Origin: Budorcas taxicolor
Lineage: Eukaryota; Chordata; Mammalia; Artiodactyla; Bovidae
Length of the DNA: 64,000 nt
Assembly (NCBI RefSeq): GCF_023091745.1
Contig: NC_068912.1
Coordinates: 78,665,067 to 78,729,066 of the forward strand
Reading direction: 5' to 3'
Shown: in pieces, positions 43,664 through 56,499 of the stretch
Position numbering within the stretch: the first letter of the stretch is position 1
How the letters are laid out: every line of letters begins with the position of its first letter
Notes under the pieces: generated by a model
What the model was told of the DNA's origin: nothing
What the model saw: the letters and a program-made list of their open reading frames with translations, nothing else
Databases searched by the model: none
Translations under genes and position numbers: made by a program

Positions 43664-44367
43664 CAGACGTTCCCAACCCATTTGATGTCTAAGTAATATT
43701 TTCACAAAATAAAAATACCTAACAGCTCTGTCCATTAGTGGTGGTGGTTTAGTTGCTAAGTCGTGTCTGACTTTTGCGACCCCATGGACTGTAGCTTGCC
43801 AGGCTCCTCTGTTCAGGGGATTTTCCAGGCAAGAACACTGGAGTGGGTTGCCATTTCCTTCTCTAGGGGATCTTCCTGACCTAGGAATTGAACCTGGGTC
43901 TCCTGCATTGCAGGCAGATTCTTCACCAACTGAGTTATTAGGGAAGCCCACATTAGCAGTTAGGTACAAATAACTTGATAAGTATTTTTTGTCATTAACA
44001 GTTTAAGAATTGTATGAACAAAGATACACATATATTGGAATAAAAAATGAACAATTTTATTATATTTGTAAATAACCACGATTGCTTCCTAAGGAAATGT
44101 GTGTTCTTGTTGGAACACTGCCTCCTTAATTTCCTGCCCCACATGGACTTTCATTCTTTACTTGCTTTCATCACAATAACTCTCAAAAACCCAACTTTGC
44201 AAAAATATGAAATCATTTGAAAGAGTAGCATGGTCTGAGGTTGAAATGTGAAGCACCTTAAGTTCGTTCACCATCTGACAAATACATTGTGTTCCCCTGA
44301 AAAATTTAAAACTCTGAAGGCACCATGGTACCCTGGGGCAACTTGGCTCATATTTTGGGAACTACAG
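43664..44367. mobile_element. hAT-type DNA transposon with a SINE inside
   Basis: Left end CAGACGTTCCCAACCCATTT and right end (read inward from 44367) CTGTAGTTCCCAAAATATGA form diverged terminal inverted repeats. The flanking 8-mers CCCTACGG and CTCTAGCA fit a degenerate hAT duplication (CTCTAG-like). Non-autonomous: no transposase frame is visible. Confidence 0.6.
43739..43950 (-). mobile_element. Bov-tA SINE nested in a hAT element
   Basis: Reverse complement from GGTGGTTTAGTTGCTAAGTCG to GAGTTATTAGGGAAGCCC, with CATTAG at 43733-43738 and 43951-43956. Confidence 0.93.
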
Positions 44368-45604
44368 CTCTAGCACATAGCAGTTACTTGGGAGAAATCC
44401 AAAGTAGATGAATTATCTCTTTCAGGTGAATAATTCTATGATTTGTTAGTTTTTTATTGCTTTTTCTATGCTAGTCTGGATAGAGTTCATAAGAAAATAA
44501 ATCTAAATCAACTACTTTCCCTTTTCTCCTGGATTAAAAGACACCTTTATCATTAAAATAAGTCACTGGTGTCAGTATCTAGAAACTGATCATCTTTGAC
44601 ACTGAAGGTTGCCCGTATATATTAATCACTGCAATCATATCTGAAAACATGCACATGCCTGAGAGAACTTACTTTCTCCTACACAGGCTAGTTGTCATCT
44701 TTTTTCTACTTGAACTATAAAGGAATTAAATAAAATCTGTTCACAATTTACCAGCTGCATATGGCATTACTTTTTAAAGGAATGTTGTATTTAAATGCAA
44801 ACTCACTCAATTTGGGGAATATTTATTTATGAATTATAAAGGCATCTCAGCCAGCGTATGAATCATGCTTAAATGAGGTGAAACTGAGGGAGGAAACAAA
44901 AAGTTAATGCATAAAGTCCTTTTTATTTGGCACGACAGAGGATAGAGTACAGTAGAAAAAAATCTCTCAGGGCAGGAGAAACAGGACGTAAATGCTGACT
45001 CTGGGGCTCCATCTTGTGTCAATGGCAATTTACTGTTAATGTTTCTCTGGAGTGCTATGTTAAGAAGGACTCTGAGGGAAAATTCAGGCTTTCAAAAAAT
45101 TAAGGGCCATGATCCCCTAGTGATGTCAAGAGCAGAGGCTGAAAGCATACATGCTGCGTATTTGCCACTTCCGACTGAAATCTATAGAGATCCAAAACAC
45201 TCCCCCTTCTCACGTTTTTAAGAAGAAAAAAGTCAGATCTCATTTTTGCTTACTTCTTTTACTGTTTTACATTAAAAATAGAAAATAAAACAAATAATTA
45301 CAGGCCAATACTCTCTCAAATTTTAAATAAATTTCTCAGGTTGACATATGGTAAAGATAAATTGCTTTCTGCTATAATATAGACTCAGGTCAGCTGAAAG
45401 AGCAAATGTATCTTTGAGAACAGTCCCGAAAGTAGCAACATTATAATAATACTAGGAAGTATTAAGCACACAACCATGTTAGGGTTGAAAACACCTGACC
45501 ATCATCCTCTGCTACTATTCTGAAGGAATAATTCTCTTAATTTGATATCTAATTGCTGTAAAATGCAGTTGCAATTTCCAAGAGGCTCATCACAGATCTT
45601 TTAA
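44368..45604. other. Unassigned intron, 1.2 kb
   Basis: Nothing recognised. Confidence 0.35.
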
Positions 45605-46295
45605 AATCCACTTGAGGTAACCGTAGATTCACATGCAGTTGTAAGAAATAAGAAAGTGAGAACCATGTACCCTTCAACCAGTTTCCTTTTCCAGTGTTGT
45701 CTTGTATGACCATAATATAACATCACATCCAGGAAACTGACATTGATACAATCCACTCGTTTATTCAGATTTGATCAGACTTCCATGCATTCATATGTGT
45801 CGTGCATGTGTATTTGCGTTTTTCAAATTCAGTTTTATAACATATGTAGATTCTTGGGACTGCCACTACAGTCAAGCTACAGAACAGTTCTATTACAAGA
45901 ACCCTTTGAACTACTCTTTTTTTTCGGCTTAAGCAACAGAAATGTATTTTCTCACAGTTGTGAAGGCTAGAAGTCCAAGACTGAGGCTTATGTAGGTTTA
46001 TTTTCTCTCCAAACCTCGCTCCTTGTCCTACTCCTTAATAGCCATAGCCACCTTTTTTCCTCTCTTCTTAATCCCTGGGAACTTTTTTTCCCCTCTCTCT
46101 ATAGTTTTGTCATTTCAAGAATATTATATCAATGGACTCATATAATATGTAACCTTTTGAGATTAGCTTTTTCAACACAGCTTAATTCTCCTGAGACCCA
46201 TCCAGTGTGTTGTGTCACAAATTCATCCTTTTCGTCACCAAATAGTATTCTATAATATGGATTCCATAGACTGGTTTAACCAGTCACCCTTATTG
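45605..46295 (-). mobile_element. L1 3' region, with an MLT1-like piece
   Basis: Reverse-complement L1: GAGACCCATCCAGTGTGTTGTGTCACAAATTCATCC, AGTATTCTATAATATGGATTCCATAGACTGGTTTA. At 45917-45990 the phrase GGCTTAAGCAACAGAAATGTATTTTCTCACAGTTGTGAAGGCTAGAAGTCC resembles an MLT1 LTR fragment embedded in it. Confidence 0.7.
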
Positions 46296-47079
46296 TAAAA
46301 TGAATGACTAGGTTAAGAAATTCAGTGAATGGAAATACCAAAAGCACAAACTTTACATGCATAATATCTGATAGATGGACACAGGAGTTCACCAAAACAA
46401 CTTTTACCTTTATCCTCTCATATTTTGTGAGGCTGTGGAAGATATTTCAAGGGTATCCCAAGGCCCCTTAGCATGGTGAAAATCTGATTAAAGGAAACAG
46501 GACTCAGTGATGAGAAACAGCATGTTTTTAAACTAAAAACAGGGACTGATGACATAACTATGGCCTGTTCCCAGGAGGACAAATACATTTCACTTCCAGT
46601 AAAAATTATGAGCTATTGGTGGTGGCTGCCTGAGGGCAGTGATGAGAATTCAGAGGCTGAGTCCAGGCTCAGCAGGAAAAGAACCTGATATCTACCCCAG
46701 GCATTGGTGGAAATATCGCCACATCTGTGCCAGCTGTTTGTCACCAGTTAGAACTAAAGAAAGCCTGCATCAACTGAAAGGTTGATGACCAGCATGAAGC
46801 CTATAAAAACAATGTTTAGAAAGTCAAACCCAATCCCTGTGTCTCTAGCACTTAGGGTGCAAGAAGCTCCCAGCAAGCAGGTGTGTCATTGGAAAATTTA
46901 TCTTTGTGGTGGGAAAGGATGGCTCAAGCAGGAACTCCTTCATTATAATCTACTGAGTCCTTTTAATTCCACTCTACACACATCGGTGAAATAGTTCATG
47001 CAGAGAGAGAAGCAGACCTAGCAGGTGGAAGTTTCTTCTTCCCCTAGTTTTTGTGTTTGGTACACGACAAGGAGGGTGC
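46296..47079. other. Unassigned intron, LTR-like in places
   Basis: 46600-46900 has LTR-like features (TATAAAA near 46802, CTAGCACTTAGGGTGC) but I cannot name a family. A 70-codon frame (46782-46994) has no domain. Confidence 0.3.
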
Positions 47080-47435
47080 TAATGCATTTTATATATATTA
47101 TCTTCCTTGGTGGCTCGGGTGGTAAAGATCCTGCTTGCCAATGCAGAAGATACAGTTTCGATCCCTGGGTCGGGAAGATCCCCTGGAGAGGGAAATGGCA
47201 ACCGACTTCAGTACTCTTGCCTGGGAAATCTCCTGGACAGAGGAGCCAGGCTGGCTATTGTCCATGGGGTCGCAAATGGTTGGACATGACTTAGCAACTA
47301 AACAACACACATTATCCCATTAATTCTTATACAATCTTGTGAAATTCGGTCCTATTATTATCCTATTATTATCCTCATTCACAGATGAGGACTGAGGCTC
47401 AGAGAGATTTGGTAACCACCGAAGCCAGGAAAAGG
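47080..47435 (-). mobile_element. MIR SINE split by a Bov-tA
   Basis: Left part ATGCATTTTATATATATTATC, right part ATTATCCCATTAATTCTTATACAATCTTGTG then CACAGATGAGGACTGAGGCTCAGAGAGATTTGGTAACC. Confidence 0.8.
47103..47310 (+). mobile_element. Bov-tA SINE nested in MIR
   Basis: Head TTCCTTGGTGGCTCGGGTGG, tail AACTAAACAACACAC. Duplication ATTATC (47097-47102 and 47311-47316). Confidence 0.93.
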
Positions 47436-48544
47436 AAGCCCTCGGTGTCCATCCCCACTGCCTTTCCTTCCCCATAGTCATTTCTTCCTCATTATTAGGT
47501 TAAAAGAAATTAAAGGTATGCTTAATATACAAATTTACGGTGATTCTGAGCAACATGATTATTTTCAGAATCCCCAGAGCCTGCTTACCTCTGGGCAATG
47601 GCAAAATCAAGTGCCTGGCTCCCCAAGGTTAAGGACCAGATCTTGTAAATGGAAACTCAAGGGAGCAGTTTGAAGCCACTTTGCTTAGTTCTGAGCCAGT
47701 CTTCCTAAGTTACATCCTTCATCACCCTAACATACAACAACACAGGTCTTGTCACAAATGACAGAATTACTTGATAAAAAAATTGCTGTTTTTTTAACAC
47801 CTACAGGGTGAGAAATTATGTTTATGTTAATAATAACAAGTCTGTTAGATTGAGAGTTTCCCAATGAGATTTACAAGGGGGTAGAAAAATAATTTTAAGA
47901 ACTCAATAAGTGTTAGAAGTTTAATGGGTATAAACCTTTTATATTTAAGCAAAAAAAATTGCTTGCATTTTTCTTTCACGTATGTTGTTTATTCCCATTT
48001 AATCATTCCATGAATATTCTTCATTCTCACTTCTAGATATGACAAATATAGAAGTATTTTTAAATTTCTAAATTTATACTCATATTGCACTTTATTACTT
48101 TAAGCTGTGAAGAAGAAAAACACTTTCTTGTTATTAGGTAGCCAAGTATAAGATTCTTTTATTTCACCTCTCATGATGTTATTCATGAAGAAACTTGCAA
48201 AGCTTATCTGAATATTTGTTCTATTCTTTAATTTAAGAATATGATTAGGTAAATAGTCTTTAAAATATATTGGTATCTATTAATCTTATTTAGAAGAATA
48301 GTAAATCAAAGTATATAAGAGATTTTAAAAAAAATACCTGACAAGTTTCATAGCAAATGAAGAATGATACCAGGTCTCACATCTGTGGTCTTGAGTCAAA
48401 TTCACTGTGCCTTAGAGCTTACACAAATATTCCATTTTCCTAATTGGCTAGAAGACAGTCATAAAAGGGAACTGTGTGCTTAATCAGCTATACACTAGTA
48501 AGTGCTATGAGCCAAGTGACTCTACCAACCTATGTGACAAGTAA
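47436..48544. other. Unassigned AT-rich intron
   Basis: No repeat or exon recognised over 1.1 kb; 47930-48330 is particularly AT-rich. Confidence 0.35.
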
Positions 48545-49254
48545 ACAGAACTGTGGGACAACAGAAACTCTCATTCATTGTTGATGGGAATGCAAAATGG
48601 TACAGTCACTTGGAAGACAGTTTAATGGTTTCTTATAAAACCAAATATACCCTTATCATGCAGTCTAGCAACTGAGCTCCACGCTATTTAGTCAGAGGAG
48701 TTGAAAACGTATGTCCACACCAAAACCTGTACACAAATGTTTATAGCAGCTTTATTCATAGTTGCAATAAACTGGAAATGATCAAGAGGTCCTTCAGGAG
48801 GTGAATGGATAAATGAACTGTGGTATCTTCAGATGAAGGAATATTATTCAGTGCACACATGAAATGAGCTATCAAGCTGTGAAGACATGGAGGAAACTTA
48901 AATGCATATTAATTAAGTGAAAGAAGCCAATTTGAAAATCATTCATACTGTAGGATTATAACTATGTGACATTCTGGAAAAGGTAAAACTAAGGAGAGGT
49001 AAAAAGAGGGTTCATGTGGGTTAGAGGGGTGAATAGGCTGAACATAGAGGATTTTCAGGGTAGTGGAACCATTCTGTATGATACTACAATGGTCAGTCCA
49101 TGTCATTATGTGTTTGTTCACATACAATATATACAACACTAAGAAAATGACCCATAATGTAAACTGTGGACTTTGGGTGATGATGTATCAATGTAGGCTC
49201 ATCAATTATAACAAATGTATCATTCTGTTGGGGGATGTTGATAGTTGGGGAGGT

Positions 49255-49314
<60 letters not shown>

Positions 49315-49395
49315 GGGGGGTGGTGCTGGGAGGATATGTAAATTCTCTGTGCTTTTCACTCTAATGTGTCTTTCAATTTTATAGAGATTTACTAT
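48545..49395 (+). mobile_element. Older L1 3' end, 0.85 kb
   Basis: CTCTCATTCATTGTTGATGGGAATGCAAAATGGTACAG, TATAGCAGCTTTATTCATAGTTGCAATAAACTGGAAATGATCAAGA, GTGAATGGATAAATGAACTGTGG, AGGAATATTATTCAGTG and later 3' UTR to about 49395. Confidence 0.85.
49259..49313 (+). repeat. (TG)n microsatellite, ~27 perfect units
   Basis: Uninterrupted TG run within the L1 3' UTR, likely length-polymorphic. Confidence 0.97.
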
Positions 49396-51036
49396 AGGAC
49401 TCTATTAATCAAACTAACAGATGTTGACAGAATCCAATTATTCTTAGTAACACACACAGAGGATAATATTTGTTTTTATCTTCAGACAGATTAGGATTAC
49501 TCAATAGGCCATCTATGCATTTACTTAAGGAACCAAAAACAGGAAAAAAATACTAAAGAATAATGTTTCCCAAAACAAATATGGAAGATTCTGAAATTTG
49601 CTAGACTTTCTTATCTTTATTTGATTGAATAACATCATTTTTATTTTGAATTAGATGTGGTATTGGATGGGATGCCAAAATGTTTTTCAGCACTTAAAAA
49701 TGGAAATGAAATCTTCATCTATTCTCTGTCCCCAAGCAGTTTAAAAACTTGATGGGTAAGTAAAACACACAGGAAACAAAAAGAGAACACATGGCATTAT
49801 ATCATCATGTAGAAAACTGTGTTTCTGTCTATAAACATAATAGAAATTTTATGAGTCATTGGACAAAAGTTTTATAGATGAGATGAGACTTGGGCAAGGC
49901 TAGGAAGACTAGGCAGGCCAGTCCTTGATATTCAGAAGTAAATATTCAGAAGATACGGAATTTCTACATTCAGAGGGAGTTTAAATAACCCATTGATCCC
50001 ATGACTTCTGGAGATGGTTCCTTTAAAATGTCTTTACTTACAGATAATGTTTTAGGAATATGCTGTCAAAAAACCTCACTTACTGAGTCTTCAGAGCTCA
50101 GAGTCATCAGATATAAGAAGTGAAGCATCAGGAGAGTGATTTTCCTGGGTGTTTGAATTTTCACCACAGGTATCCTTTGGAAGCTAAGTGATGGGGAGGT
50201 ATAAATTCTCATCGCAATCTCAAGACCTGCTGGGAATACTGTAAAATTCATAGGCTAAAAAGGCCAACAGTTGGAATTTGTTTTAAAGACTCCTGACCTT
50301 CTAGCCCAATGTTTAGGAAATTTATGTTTTGATTTAAGAAAAGAGAAACTGGGGTTAACGACAGAGGACATTTTTTTTAATGCCCAAATTATTTAAGAAA
50401 ACAAAGTCTAAAATAGGCACATCTTAGCCTCTTCAGCAAACACTAAATAAATTCATTCTGTTTCCTTCTAGTCATGAGAAATCCCTGAACCCTTCACCTT
50501 CTCTTTATCCTAAAGTTACCATGTAGGTATTAGGGATCGAAGTGAAGAAAAACAATGATGACATATGTAGATGCTAAATAGAACATAAGATATGATTTCC
50601 TATTGGTTAAAGCAGGACTGTGTTTGATGGGGAAAAAAAGAATAAAGACTTCTGCTTCTGCTTCTTATATTAGACAGAAGCATTTCTTTATTTTTTTAAA
50701 ACACATTTCTAGCAATTTTATTCTTATAAGTGTCAGAATCTAGGAAGCAGTAGAATTATTTTACAAACTGAAAGAACATATTAATAGTGTTTTGGTTACA
50801 TCTGAGAAAAAGTTCAATCAAGAATTTATTGCTATTGGTCTGCAAAGAGTAAAAAACAAATTAAATATGAAATCAAAAGGGAGGTAAGAATAAACAATGA
50901 GAAAGGAACATCGTGAAGGTTATCTCCATTTCTAAATGCATTTAGAGCTTTCTAGCTCACAGATTTAGTGTGAAATGGAAAATAGAGGAAGGAAGATCCA
51001 CTAAAACGAGAAAAATTAACTCTCTTCAGTTAAATC
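49396..51036. other. Unassigned intron, 1.6 kb
   Basis: No recognised repeat or exon; poly-T patches at 50369 and 50688. Confidence 0.35.
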
Positions 51037-53095
51037 TTCAGTTCAGTTCACTCGCTCAGTCGTGTCCAACTCTTTGCAACCCCATGGACTACAGCACACC
51101 TGGCCTCCCTGTCCATCACCAACTCGCGGAGTTTACTCAAATTCGTGTTCATTGAGTCGGTGATGCCATCCAACTGTTTCATCCTCTGTTGTCCCCTTCT
51201 CCTCCCACCTTGAATCCTTCCTAGCATCAGGGTCTTTTCAAATGAGTTAGTTCTTCATATCAGGTGGCCAAAGTTTTGGAATTTCAGCTTCAACATCAGT
51301 CCTTCCAATGAACACCCAGGACTGATCTCCTTTAGAATGGACTGGTTGGATCTCCTTGCTGTCCAAGGGACTCTCAAGAGTCTTCTCCAACACCACAGTT
51401 CAAAAGCATCAATTCTTTGGTGCTCAGCTTAATAGTCCAACTCTCACATTCATACATGACTACTGGAAAAACCATAACTTTAACTAGATGGACCGTTGTC
51501 AGCAAAGTAATATCTCTGCTTTTTAATATGCTGTCTAGGTTGGTCATAACTTTTCTTTCAAGGAGCAAACATCTTTTAAGTTCATGGCTGCAATCACCAA
51601 CTATAGTGATTTTGGAGCCAAAAAAATAGTCTGTCACTGTTTCCATTGTTTCCCCATCTATTTGCCATGAAGTGATGGGACCAGATGCCATGATCTTCGT
51701 TTTCTGAATGTTGAGCTTTAAGCCAACTTTTTCACCCTCCTCTTTCACCTTCATCAAGAGGCTTTTTAGTATTTCTTCACTTTCTGCCATAAGGGTGGTG
51801 TCATCTGCATATTTGAGGTGATTGATATTTCTCCTGCTATCTTGATTCCAGATTGTGCTTCTTCCAGCCCAGCATTTCTCATGATGTACTTTGCATATAA
51901 GCTAAATAAGCAGGGTGACAATATACAGCCTTGACATACTTCTTTTCCTATTTGGAACCAGTCTGTTGTTCCATGTCCAGTTCTAACCGCTGCTTCCTGA
52001 CCTGCATACAGGTTTCTCAAGAGGCAAGTCAGCTGGTCTGGTATTCCCATCTCTTTCAGAATTTTAGTACTTACCTAGTGGCTCAGACGGTAAAGCATCT
52101 GCCTACAGTGTAAGAGACAGGGTTCAATCCCTGGGTTGGGAAGATCTCCTGGAGAAGGAAATGGCAACCCACTCGAGTATTCTTGCCTGGAAAATCCCAC
52201 GAACAGAGGAGCGTGGTAGGCTACAGTCCATGGGGTGACAAAGAGTCGGTCACAACTGAGCGACTTCACTTTCTTTCAGAATTTTCACAGTTTATTGTGA
52301 TCCACACAGTCAAAGGCTTTGGCACAGTCGATAAAGCAGAAATAGATGTTTTTCTGGAACTCTCTTGCTTTTTCCATGATCCAGCGGATGTTGGCAATTT
52401 GATCTTTGGTTCCTCTGCCTTTTTGAAAACCAGCTTGAACGTCTGGAAGTTCACGGTTCACGTATTGCTGAAGCCTGGCTTGGAGAATTATGAGTATTAC
52501 TTTACTAGCATGTGAGATGAGTGCAATTGTGTGGTAGTTTGAGCATTCTTTGGCACTTCCTTTCTTTGAAATTGGAATGAAAACTGACCTTTTCCAGTCC
52601 TGTGGTCACTGCTGTTTTCCAAATTTGTTGACATATTGAGTGCAGGACTTTCACAGCATCATATTTTAGGATTTGAAATAGCTCAACTGGGATTCCATCA
52701 CCTCCACTAGCTTTGTTCATAGTGATGCTTCCTAAGGCCCACTTGACTTCACATTCCATGATATCTGGCTCTAGGTGAGTGATCACACCACCGTGATTAA
52801 CTGGGTCATGAAGATCTTTTTTCTACAGTTCTGTGTATTCTTGCCACCTCTTCTTAATATCTCCTACTTCTGTCAGGTTCATACCATTTCTGTCCTTTAT
52901 TGAGCCCATCTTTGCATGAAATGTTCCCTTGGTATCCCTAATTTTCTTGAAGATATCTCTAGCCTTTCCCATTCTATTGTTTTCTTCTATTTCTTTGCAT
53001 TGATCGCTGAGGAAGGCTTTCTTATCTCTCCTTGCTATTCTTCGGAACTCTGTACTCAAATGGGTATATCTTTCCTTTTCTCCTTTGCTTGTCCT
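51037..53095 (-). mobile_element. BovB LINE, 1.85 kb, with nested SINE
   Basis: The longest BovB here. From right to left it encodes the linker before reverse transcriptase (MGKARDIFKKIRDTKGTFHA), the RT domain (NKASGGDGIPVELFQ, QGCILSPCLFSLYA), and the C-terminal region, ending in the reverse-complemented (ACTGA)n tail at 51037. A frameshift destroys the YADD catalytic segment near 51800. No endonuclease region is present, so the copy is 5'-truncated. Confidence 0.95.
52066..52271 (+). mobile_element. Bov-tA SINE nested in BovB
   Basis: Complete copy inside the RT region with an exact 14-base duplication TCTTTCAGAATTTT (52052-52065 and 52272-52285). Confidence 0.97.
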
Positions 53096-53754
53096 TGAAG
53101 GTTAACACATCTGGCATATTAATAAATCTATCCGTAGAACATTGAAACACCATTGCTCCACTTTCTCTTCAACAGTTCAGTGAAATAGGAGAGAGTCTAA
53201 CACTTTCACATTTTTGCAGGTGAAGGCACCAAAGGAGAGACAGGAGGCAAGTGCCTTCTAAGAGTCTGTTCAGTGAATCAGGGGCTACATGGGGTATGAG
53301 TGATAATGAACTGTATACTATTTTACTTTCACACGTGTATGCTTTCAAGTGATGCCTGCATATCCAGTGATTCCATTTGCCTTTAACTAGTGAAATATCT
53401 CCCAGCTATAATTTCTCTTCCTTCATGGGGATCATAGAGGAAAGACAGGAACTAGCCATGTAAACAAATGTAACAGCATATGACAAAGGAATATGCAGAA
53501 GAAAGATACCACTGATCTGCTTGGTGGGAAACAGGAGGTCTGAAGCAAAGGGTGAAACAAACTCAGCTGCCACAGCACAGGGTTTCCTCTTTAGTCCTAA
53601 TGAAAGCATGTTTGGGTTCAACAAATTATGCTTATAAGTATTTAATCACAAACTGAGGAGCTTGGAGTTTTATTTGTTAAAATTAGGATCATCAGTTTTT
53701 GCAAAGGTGAAACTCAACCACTAAATGAAGTCAATCCCAATGGTTGACAATATT
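53096..53754. other. Unassigned intron sequence
   Basis: Nothing recognised; a 72-codon minus frame (53406-53624) has no support. Confidence 0.35.
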
Positions 53755-53912
53755 TGGGGTGCATCAGATCAAACTAAGGAACTCATTCAATGCAATTATT
53801 GGGGCCCACTCCCTGAGATTCAGTGTAATGGGGTTAATCTGAATTTATAATAATATTTTAGGGGATTCTAGTGCAAGTAGTTCATAGACCACACTTTGAG
53901 AATACTCCTTAT
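53755..53912. mobile_element. MER5A-type hAT element
   Basis: GGGGTGCATCAGATCAAACTAAGGAAC, GGGGCCCACTCCCTGAGATTCAG, ending ATAGACCACACTTTGAGAATACTC, the MER5A terminal repeat. Confidence 0.75.
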
Positions 53913-54934
53913 TTTTCTACTACTTTCCAGAACTGATGATTCATCCCTTGCACAAATTCACCTTCAGGTCTTGTCCAAGTCACTTAGATTTTTCGGGCAT
54001 CCCATTATAGTGGGGTGTTTTATTTGAAAATCCATGTACAATTCAAAATACTGATATGCATACCTATCTCACCCTCTTCTTGATAATCATTTTTTTTTAG
54101 GCAGGGTATAAAAAGCCAAGTGTAATTTAGATATTTATGAATCAATTGATGTCATACACATCAGAGACTATATATTAAAGAATCTTATAAAGATAGATGA
54201 AGTAAAATCACTTCCTAATCTATATTTTTCATAAATCTGAATTTAAGTTGGGCTTACTTTAAAGTAAGATGTACTTATAGGTTAATACTCATTTTTTCTA
54301 GCATAGTACAAGTGGTTGTCATTCTATTAAGATAAACAAAGACCTGAGGGTTTAAGAATGAGATTTGGAAGGTAAATTATTTTAACATAATCTTAGATTA
54401 CTCAAGGTGGATCATCTTTTTAGCTTATTTTATGCAAAAATAGCTCTAATTGCTTCCTATGTCTCTTACTGGAAAGAGTTAACTGTTTTCCACTGAAATA
54501 AATTGGCAAAGCTTTGCATTAAAAAAAAAAACAAAACTTGTACTCAGTCTGTGGATTGTGTTTTCCCCTCATTTAATCAAAAACTCAGGGGTAAATGCAT
54601 TTCCCCAGATATCCCAGAGAACAATGATGCTCTATTCATGTTTGTAGGCCTGAGACCTGACCCATCTTCACACAACTTATTCCTACAAGGGCTGCTGAAC
54701 AGGATAGTCTATCTTCCCTTGCCAGCTCATCTGGTCACGTCCCCTGAGAAAAAATACCTCAGAGCAAAGCCATTCATTTTCAAAGGCAACGTTTCACAAA
54801 TGTGGTGCCTTATAATATCCCTCCTGTTACTTTGAGTCCACTTACTCTCATTCAGAATTTACAAGTCCTTTTAAAATCAAGATGACCTTTTCCCAGATTT
54901 CTAGATAACTCACAACCTCTTTTACCTGCCCTAC
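53913..54934. other. Unassigned intron with a 110-codon open frame
   Basis: The plus frame 54503-54835 starts in an A-run and has no domain or splice sites; antisense to SGIP1. Confidence 0.35.
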
Positions 54935-55075
54935 AAGCACGGTAGCATGGAGAGAGCACTGAATGGACTTGAGGAGACAGGGATTCCAATGCTGCTCTCA
55001 TCACGAACTAGGTGGTCCTTTCTCCTTTCTGTGAGGTGAGATTCAGAATCCATCATCTTCCTCTCTGAGCTATAC
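54935..55075 (+). mobile_element. MIR SINE 5' half
   Basis: CACGGTAGCATGGAGAGAGCACTGAATGGACTTGAGGAGACAGGGATTCCAATGCTGCTC fits the MIR tRNA-like start. Confidence 0.75.
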
Positions 55076-55814
55076 TTCAATGTTTCTCTTTTTCTCTTTG
55101 TATAACTCTCCTGATGGCAAAATAGTTGATGACTTGACGTTGTTTCTAGTAAGACATCAACTAGTGGGAATGCTGCATTCTATCGAGATACACACTAGTC
55201 ACCAGGTTCCACGCTATCTGCTATAAGCACCCCATACACAGAATGAAGAGTTATCTCTTGAGAACTCATGGGGACTCTTAGGTGCTATTTGGGCAATGGT
55301 TGCTTGTGAGGCAAATCCAACTATCTACAAAAGAATAAGCCAAATTACAATCTACTTGCTTGTCTCTAAAGAACATTCAGCGTCTTCCTTTATTTGGTGA
55401 AGTAAAATTGAGTACCAGACTCCAGCCTTATTTTTTAATGTTAAAGTGTTAACTCTATCAGGACCAAACTTACATCTGGTGCTCGTTGTTACTAAAACAA
55501 TCGTTCTTCAGTCTTCAGCAGGGTACACAAAATGAAACTCCACTAACTTCGAGTTTTCTAACGAAGAATCTAGGATAGCTTGGCTTGGGCTGAATTGAGG
55601 ATGTGCCAGGCAAAGCATTTTAAACTTAAGGAAACGTATGGACCCTAATATATGAGCTACTTTTATAGAAATAGATACTCATCGCAAATAGCTTTTACTT
55701 ATTCTTTGAGTCAAAACCAGCAGGACCTACTAGGAAATACCCTGTTGACAGTTATTATGTGCAATTAAAAGTAATAAAAGTATATTCGAGAATAATAATA
55801 ATAGCTGAGATTAA
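55076..55814. other. Unassigned intron sequence
   Basis: Nothing recognised; short (AAT)n at 55790-55803. Confidence 0.35.
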
Positions 55815-56048
55815 GATTTTCCTATTTACAAGGCACTATTTTAAGAGTTTTATGAATACATGCCATTAAATCCTCTCATAACATGATGAAGTGATATATT
55901 ATTATCCCCATTTATATACAAAGACCAGAAATGATAAGTGGTCATTTTTCAAGGTCACACAACTAGTAAATGTTCAAGCTAGAGTTTAAAAATATAAAGC
56001 TTGACTCCAGAGCCTTGACCCTTAAACCACTACAGTATACTGCCTTAA
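55815..56048 (-). mobile_element. MIR SINE, near full length
   Basis: AAGGCACTATTTTAAGAGTTTTATGAATACATGCCATTAAATCCTCTCATAAC through AAGGTCACACAACTAGTAAATG to CTTAAACCACTACAGTATACTGCC, the complete reversed MIR. Confidence 0.88.
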
Positions 56049-56273
56049 GGGCTTCCCAGGGGGCACAATAGTAAAGAATCTGCCTACCAATGCAGAAGAT
56101 GCAAGAGACGTGGGTTTGATCCCTGGGTTGGGAAGATCTCTTGTTGCAGGAAATGCCAATCCACTCCAGTACTCTTGCCTGGAAAATGCCATGGACAGAG
56201 GAGCCTGGCAGGCCACAGTCCATGGGGTCACAAAGAGTCTGACATGACTGAGCACACGCGCACATACTGCCTT
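56049..56273 (+). mobile_element. Bov-tA SINE at the end of a MIR
   Basis: Head GGGCTTCCCAGGGGGCAC, end GACATGACTGAGCACACGCGCAC. Exact 12-base duplication ATACTGCCTTAA (56037-56048 and 56274-56285). Confidence 0.95.
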
Positions 56274-56499
56274 AAATTAACAAATTGGCAGCTTAAACAG
56301 ATTGAGCTTTATTAGCCTAAGTAGTGAGATTTACTCTCACATCTTCGACGGAAGGTCTTGAGTTTTTGCCCACTAATAAAAAAGTAATCATGTCAAGAAA
56401 AAAAGTTACAAAATAAATTTCTCCAATTATTTCCACACATTTTTTAAGTTTTGGCATCTAAGATGGCTTTTCTCCAGGTCATAGCTGACAGATCAAAAG

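Noticed and set aside
46600..46900. Possible LTR with TATAAAA
   Set aside because: I could not match it to a family or find paired ends; left as unassigned.
55050..55070. Minus-strand ATGATGG at about 55060 as the SGIP1 start codon
   Set aside because: It continues ATTCTG rather than AAG|GT, lies in a MIR, and no donor gives the needed phase.
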